A stretch of 64,000 nt of DNA from Odobenus rosmarus divergens (Eukaryota; Chordata; Mammalia; Carnivora; Odobenidae), in assembly GCF_000321225.1 (NCBI RefSeq), contig NW_004450946.1:327473-391472 (forward strand). Reading direction: 5' to 3'. The translations under genes were made by a program, and so were the position numbers. Each line of letters opens with the position of its first letter. The first letter of the stretch is position 1. Positions 57,941-64,000 of this stretch are shown here, piece after piece. The notes beneath the pieces were generated by a model. That model was not told the origin of the DNA. It did not search any database and was given only the letters and a program-made list of their open reading frames with translations.

Positions 57941-60038
57941 TACTCTAATGTTGGGTGCATATATATTTACAATTTTAATATTCTCTTTGATGCATTTATC
58001 ATTATACAGTGAACTTCTTTGTCTCTTGTTACAGCTTCTGAGTTAAAGTCTATTTTGTCTGATAAATGTATAGCTGCCCCTGCTCTCTTTCAGTTTCCAT
58101 TTGCATGGAATATCATGATTCCATCTTTCAACTTAAGCCTATGTGTGTCCTTAAAGCTGAAGTGAATCTCTCATAGACAGCATATAGTTGGGTCCTTTTT
58201 TTAAATCCATCCAGCCTCCTGTATACATTTTGATGGGAGAATTTCAGCCATTTACATTTATAATAATTATTGATAGGTAAAGACTTACTAATGCCATCTT
58301 ATTAATTATTTGCTGGCTGTCTTATAGTTCCCTTGTTCCTTTCATCCTCTCATGCCATCTTCCTTTGTGAATTGAAGGTTTTCCATAGTGGTATGCTTTG
58401 ATGCCCTTGTCTTTACTTTTTGTGAAGCTAATGTAGGTTTTTGCTTTGTGGTTATCAGCAAATGGTACATAAAACATCTTATAGATATAACAGCCTATTT
58501 TACAGTGGTAACACTTAACCCTGATCATATACAAAAACTCTACCTTTTTAGTCCCCCATCTTTTATGTTTTTGATGTCATAGTTTAGCTTTTTTTAATAT
58601 TGTGTATTCCTTAACAAATTATTGTACCTATAGTTCTTTTTAATACATTTGTCTTTGACTTTTATACCAGAGGGCAGTGTTTAACACACCACCATATCAC
58701 AGTATTAGTGTTTATAATTTGGCTATATACTTACCTTTACCAGTATAATGTATATTTTCCATATGTTTTCATGTTACTAATTAGCACCCTTTCATTTCAA
58801 CTTGAAGAACTCCTTTCAGCATTTCTTAAAAGGCAGATCTGCTCATGATGAACTCCCTCAACTTTGGTTTGTCTGGGAAATATCTCTCCTCATTTATGAA
58901 GAACAACTTTGCTGAATATTCTCGGCAGTTTTTTTTTTTCTTTCATCACTTTGAATATATCGCTCACTTTTTCCTAGCCTGTAAGGTCTCTGCTGAGAAA
59001 TCTGCTGATAGCCTTATGGGAGTTCCCTTGTAAGTTACAAGCTTCTTTTTTCTTGCTACTTTTAAGATTCTCTTTGTCTTTGATTTTTGACAGTTTTATA
59101 TAATTTATCCTGGAAAAGACCTCTTTACATTGAGTTTGTTTGGGGACCAATAAGTTTCATGAATTTGGATATCCAATCTCTTACCAGATTTGAGAAATTC
59201 TCCACCATTATTTATTTTAAAAAGTTTTCTGACCCCTTCTCCCTCTTTTCTCCTTCTGAGACTCCAGTAATTCACAGATTATTTCTTCTGATGGTATCAT
59301 GCAGATCACATACGCTTTCTTTTCCTTTTTTCATTCTTTGTTCTTTGTTCTCCTCTGACTAGATAATTTTGAAAGTCCTATCTTCTAATCCACAGATTCT
59401 TTCTTCTGTTTGATCCACTTTGTTATTGATGTTCTCCATTACATGTTTCATTACATTGTTTTCTTCAGCTTCACAATTTCCATTTGGTTCTTTTTTATGA
59501 TTTCTAAATATTTGTTAAACTTCTCATTTTGTGTATTGTTTTCTGATTTCTTTGAATTGTCTATGTTTTCTTGTAGCTCATTCAGCTTCCTTAGAACAGC
59601 TATTTTGAGATTTTTATCAGGTAAATTTAAGATCTCCATGTCTTTGGAGTAGGAACAGGAAGATTATTGTGATCCTTCGGTGGTGTGATGTTTCCTTGAT
59701 TTTTCATGTTCCTTGAAGTCTTGTGTTGCTGTTTTAACATTTGAAGTAGTAGTCACCTCCTTCAGACTTTACTGACTGATGTTGGGAAACACCTTGCATC
59801 AGCCCTGTTAGGGATGCTCAGGCTTTCTCAGAACTTCTATGGATACACCTGCCCCACACTTCTTGCTCCCTTTTGTGTAGGAATTCTGAAACTTGTATGA
59901 ACTTCTTTCAATCCTGCAATGCATCAGGCTGGGTACTGACTACTCTAGGAGCTTCATATAACTGAAATTGTACAATATTTGTTTGCGTTTGGCTTACTTC
60001 GCTTAACATAATTTTTATCACCCTGGTGTTTTTTTAAT

Positions 60039-60248
60039 TCTTTTTAAAAATTTTATGTTTTTATTTTTTAAGATTTTATTTATTTGTCAGAGAGAGAGAG
60101 AGAACACACAAAAGGGGGAGTGGCAGGCAGAGGGAGAATAGGCTCCCCGCTGAGCAAAGAGCCTGATGCAGGACTTGATCCCAGGACCCTGGGATCATGA
60201 CCTGAGCCAAAGGGAGACACTTAACCAACTGAGACACCCAGGCATCCC
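60039..60248 (-). mobile_element. CAN SINE
   Basis: Antisense element 'gggatcatgacctgagccaa' to 'ctgagacacccaggcatccc'. Approximate TSD: caccctggtgtttttttaat / caccttgatctttttaat. Confidence 0.9.
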
Positions 60249-60850
60249 CACCTTGATCTTTTTAATGCTGCTGGGTTTTGTCCAGTGTCTAGTAATTCTT
60301 GGGTCAGTTCATCATTATGCATAAATGATCAGGATGATTAGTAAAGGAAGCTGCAGCTTCCCAAAGGCCTCCCCATCACCAGGAGGGCTAAATGTGGCCT
60401 CTGTGCCAGTGGGCAAGGGAATTACCCAGCAGGTTTGAGGGTGGTAGGTATGGTGAAGGTGGACAGCCTGGAAACTCCATTAAGTCAGAGTTAGGAGGTT
60501 TTTATTCTGAAGATGAAGTACTTCAGTGGTCTCATTGTTTCTTGTCCACCTTAATGTTTGATGTAAACACTTTTGGAGTTATCTTAAGCCTTGCTTGGCC
60601 TCCGGATCCCCTCTCCATGCAGATTGTTTTTCTTCAAAGAGCAGTCCTCTGGCATTATCCTTATATCAGTTTGTGAGCTGTGTGTAAATGGGGAGGCAGG
60701 GTGTGTGTGGAGACCCACTGACCTTGGCTAGGGATGCAGGTCTTTCTTAAAGAATCCTAGTGATTGACTCACAGACCACACTTCCACTTTTGCTATTGGT
60801 TAAATCTGAGTTGAGCATTTACTGTCCTAGTTGGGATTTTGTGCACAAAA

Positions 60851-61580
60851 AGAAATCCTTATAATTATTTATTTAAATCAATATTATATTATTACAGTTT
60901 CAAAGGTAAAAGTCTTATTTCCCATAAACATTTAAGCTTAACTTGCGCTCTTACTTTATTTACAAATTTTATGATTTTAATCAAAATAAGAATAATCATT
61001 TTCACTTGTCCTTTTTGAGTTAACTCAAATATTTAAATATTTACATATTTAATCACATTCTCTTGGCTATTTCAAAGTACAACTTTAATGTAATTGACTC
61101 TCTTAAACATTTCAAATACAACAAGGGAGGATGACAAATGTAAAAAACAAAAGCTCCCTAAGCATTTAAACCACCCTTGACAATCTACTAAATTATCATC
61201 CTTATAAATTTTGTAGTGAAATCCTTTTAAGCCTTTCAAAATCATTTAAAAAATTAACAGAGTGTGTAGAGGACATCATAATGGTTATATTTAAACACAA
61301 CTTATGTAACAGTACACTGAGTTTTAGAGATTATAAATAATTCATCCAACTAAGGGGAACAAAACAAGCATATCAGACCAACTGATGTTCCAAGGTCAAT
61401 AGCTCAGGACAGTGGCCTGAGCTCAAAGTGAAAGACATGAGAGACCTATGGGGCAGAAGACCCCCCTACCTCTGGGCTGGATGTCTTTTTATAAGCAAGT
61501 TTTGTCTACCATAGCATCAGCAGTCTCTGAATTCATGACTTTCAGCTAAGACTTGGCCAATTGTATCAATTAGTCAATTA
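60851..61580. other. Unique AT-rich sequence
   Basis: Nothing recognised. Confidence 0.4.
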
Positions 61581-61596
61581 GAATTAATCAATTTCA

Positions 61597-61768
61597 GGGG
61601 CGCCTGGTAGCTCAGCCTAAGCGGCTGCCTTAAGCTCAGGTCATGATCTTAGGGTCCTGGGATCGAGCCCCGCATCGGGCTCCCTGCTCAGCAGGGAGTC
61701 TGCTTCTCCCTCTCCCTCTGCCTGCCCTCCCCCTCTTTCTCTCTCTCTCTCTCTGTCAAGATAAAAAA
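61597..61768 (+). mobile_element. CAN SINE with truncated head
   Basis: 'ggggcgcctggtagctcagc' lacks several bases of the usual head (two small deletions). TSD gaattaatcaatttca / ggattaaccaatttca. Confidence 0.92.
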
Positions 61769-62106
61769 GGATTAACCAATTTCAATTTCTGAAAATGCAG
61801 TGATTAAAAAAAAAAAAAAAAGAGGCCTGCCTTTAAATTAATGAGTCCTTTCCAGGTCGTGGTTTTAAATTTAATTTTCTGTAACTCTCATGTAAATTCC
61901 TGCTAAGAATATCCTAATAGAACATTGAGCCACATACTCAGATGTAACCTGTTAGAACTTCTTATCTTTCAGACAGACTAGTTGACTTCTAGGACACCTG
62001 ATTTCTATATTATGCCATAAAGGTGAATTGCTCTATTTCTTTTCTTTGTTCATTAAGATTGTCTAATTTGTACATGTCAAAATCTCATATTAAAAATCTA
62101 TGTCTG

Positions 62107-62214
62107 GGCGCGTGGGTGGCTCAGTCGTTAAGCGTCTGCCTTCAGCTCAGGTCGTGATCCCGGGGTCCTGGGATTGAGTCCCGCATCGGGCTCCCTGCTC
62201 CTTGGGAGCCTGCT

Positions 62215-62245
<31 letters not shown>

Positions 62246-62281
62246 CTCTCATGGATAAATAGGTAAAATCTTTAAAAAAAA
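62107..62281 (+). mobile_element. CAN SINE with (CT)n
   Basis: 'ggcgcgtgggtggctcagtc', then about 12 CT units. TSD aaaaatctatgtctg is perfect (62092-62106 and 62282-62296). Confidence 0.95.
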
Positions 62282-62499
62282 AAAAATCTATGTCTGAATC
62301 TTCTAAGAATTTATAATTTCATGTGGCTAGAAGAGAATTACAAAATGTCCAAGCCTACTTTCTGCTGCTAATTTTCTGGAATTATTACCCTGTGGAAGCT
62401 GATTTCAGATTACTCATCTCAGTTTCCTGCTGTCCATTTTAGCCTTTCAACCTATCTTTACCTCTGAAATATCTACATTTAAAAAGCTCTCATTTAGAT

Positions 62500-62575
62500 C
62501 TCTAGCAGCTAGCACAGTGCCTAGAAAATAATGTACATTCAACAATTATTGTTTGAATGGAATGGATAAGTAGAT
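62500..62575 (+). repeat. L2 3' end
   Basis: 'gctagcacagtgcctagaaa' then 'caacaattattgtttgaatg' matches the L2 terminus. Confidence 0.6.
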
Positions 62576-62711
62576 CAATTATTATCTTTCATCACTTGTA
62601 CCTTGGTCATCCAAATTATTTAGGAGAATTTTTTAAATTGTTATTTATTATGTATTATTATTTTGGAGGAATTTAACATATATGAGAAAAGTAGGCTAAA
62701 ATGAGCACACA

Positions 62712-62922
62712 ATAGGGGCGCCTGAGTGGCTCAGTCGTTAAGCGTCTGCCTCTGGCTCAGGTCATGATCCCAGAGTCCTGGGATTGAGCCCCGCATCTGG
62801 CTCCCTGCTCAGCAGAGAGTCTGCTTCTCCCTCTCCCTCTCCCCCTGCTTGTGTTCCTTCTCTCGCTGTCTCTCTCTGTCAAATAAATAAATTAAATCTT
62901 TTAAGAAAATTAAAAATTAAAA
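62712..62922 (+). mobile_element. CAN SINE
   Basis: Full-length; 'tcagtcgttaagcgtctgcc', 'cctgcttgtgttccttctct'. TSD taaaatgagcacaca is perfect (62697-62711 and 62923-62937). Confidence 0.95.
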
Positions 62923-62937
62923 TAAAATGAGCACACA

Positions 62938-63352
62938 TTAAATGTTCTTTAACTGCCCCTTTGGTTGTCTTTTTGAAACTTAATATTTTATATCAGCCAT
63001 AGCATTGGTCTATCAATTAGACTCACACTCTGAGCTTCCAATTGCTGATGATTAACAACAGAATTTTATTAAAATTCCTCAGTGGATATTTATTGTGCAA
63101 GGAGCAAATATTATAACCAATGAGTATTTAATTACTAAATGATTTGTGTCACTAACTCATTCCTCACCCATCCCCTCCCACCTCTTGATTAGTCTGATGA
63201 TGCCAGCCATGGCTCTGGGTCAAAAGCTGAAAACACCAGATGGTGTCAAACCTACTTAGGGATAGAGGAAACAAACAAAGCTCATTTGACTGAGTAGATT
63301 GTATTGCATTAAAACCCTGGCTATGAAAGCTGGAGTCTGAATGAATTTCAAT
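62938..63352. other. Unique sequence
   Basis: Nothing recognised. Confidence 0.4.
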
Positions 63353-63370
63353 AATTTACTTATAGATTTT

Positions 63371-63568
63371 GGGGCACCTGGGTGGCTCAGTTGGTTAAGC
63401 GGCTGCCTTCTGCTCAGGTCATGATCCCAGGGTCCTGGGATTGAGTCCCACATCCGGCTCCCTGCTCAGCAGGGAGCCTGCTTCTCCCTCTCCTCCCTGC
63501 TCGTGCTCTCTCTCACTATCTCTGTCTGTCTCTCTCTCAAATAAATAATAAATTAAATCTTTAAAAAA
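63371..63568 (+). mobile_element. CAN SINE
   Basis: Full-length; 'ggggcacctgggtggctcag' to AAATTAAATCTTTAAAA. TSD aatttacttatagatttt / aatttacctatagatttt (63353-63370 and 63569-63586), 17 of 18. Confidence 0.95.
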
Positions 63569-63586
63569 AATTTACCTATAGATTTT

Positions 63587-64000
63587 GAAGAGAAATGTAA
63601 AAATCTTAAAGAAACAACACTTGTAAAAAAATGTTAATACTTGCTGACAAATAATTAGAGCCTTTAATGGCAAAGATTGCAGGTGCTTAACCAAATATCT
63701 TCTCTCTCATGCTTCCTTAGTAACCTAACTCAGATTTTGTTCAGAGTGTAGTGCGCCAAACTAGAAAACTTTACTTCCCAGCCTCCCTTACAGTTAAGGG
63801 GGTACTCAATGAAATTTAAGTAGAAAACTTTGGTTGGTGCTATCTAAAACTCTTTAAAGGGAGAGAAGAGCCTGTTTGTCCCTTTCTATTCTCCCAAAAG
63901 GCAGACATGCTGGTAGGAGTTCTAGTAGCCATTTTGTGACCTTGAAGATGGAAGCAACATGCTAAAGAATGCAGAGCAGAAATTTAAAAGTGCCTAGGGC
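63587..64000. other. Unique sequence
   Basis: Nothing recognised up to the window end. Confidence 0.4.

Larger units (their letters stand above)
53265..60850 (-). mobile_element. Long antisense L1 with nested insertions
   Basis: The minus strand runs 3' UTR (53265-53580), ORF2 (about 54100-58800), ORF1 (58900-59640) and probable 5' UTR (59650-60850). Peptide relics support this: the minus frame 54470-54730 includes 'LNVRPETIKLLEENIG', typical of the ORF2 C-terminal part. The minus frame 59451-59639 includes 'KIAVLRKLNELQENI', typical of the ORF1 coiled coil. Insertions: L1 end at 53707, U6 fragment at 54378, SINE at 56000, MITE at 57455, SINE at 60039. No frame exceeds 100 codons, so it is dead. 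53581-53696 and 54047-54095 are not recognisable as L1. Confidence 0.8.

Overview
This window is ordinary mammalian nuclear DNA, AT-rich and dense in transposable elements. I find no intact protein-coding gene, functional RNA gene, CRISPR array or operon. The host looks like a carnivoran. About 32 tRNA-derived CAN SINEs (head like 'gggcgcctgggtggctcag', A/B-box-like body, CT-rich stretch, AATAAA-rich tail) and carnivore-type L1 3' ends account for much of the sequence. The young SINEs lack the head typical of the dog SINEC_Cf family and the middle segment typical of cat SINEC_Fc. This points to a non-canid caniform (bear, pinniped or mustelid group), but that is an inference from remembered consensus features.

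Layout. 1-2.3 kb: unique sequence. 2.4-7.7 kb: an L2 end, a hAT-type MITE, decayed antisense L1M pieces, a MIR and a solo LTR. 8-10 kb: a HAL1/L1M-like element broken by SINEs and a younger L1. 10-16.5 kb: SINEs, an MLT1 LTR and a second LTR-like repeat. 16.6-17.5 kb: repeat-free DNA with a perfect RFX X-box. 17.5-27 kb: L1M, a hAT MITE, a twin-primed L1, MIRs, MER20 and young SINEs. 28-38.4 kb: three sense-strand L1 segments in a row, with MLT1 and ERVL-type LTR insertions. These meet an antisense L1 carrying an ARPP19 retropseudogene. 38.4-46 kb: mostly unique DNA, with an L1 insertion at 42.6-42.9 kb that carries a 3' transduction. 46-47.8 kb: a MaLR LTR with attached internal sequence. 49-50.4 kb: an RPL7L1 retropseudogene split by a SINE. 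53.3-60.8 kb: a long antisense L1, interrupted by a younger L1 end, a 36-nt U6 fragment, a SINE and a pogo-like MITE with TA duplication. 60.8-64 kb: unique AT-rich DNA with four young SINEs.

No genes work together here. The value of the window is as a record of retrotransposition: many insertions keep exact target-site duplications (TSDs), so their order can be read directly. The best observations are the L1 3' transduction, the tailless U6 fragment, the polyA-less inverted L1, a retrotransposed transcript end with a 17-bp TSD, and the two nested retropseudogenes. I found nothing that I can honestly call an undescribed biological system.
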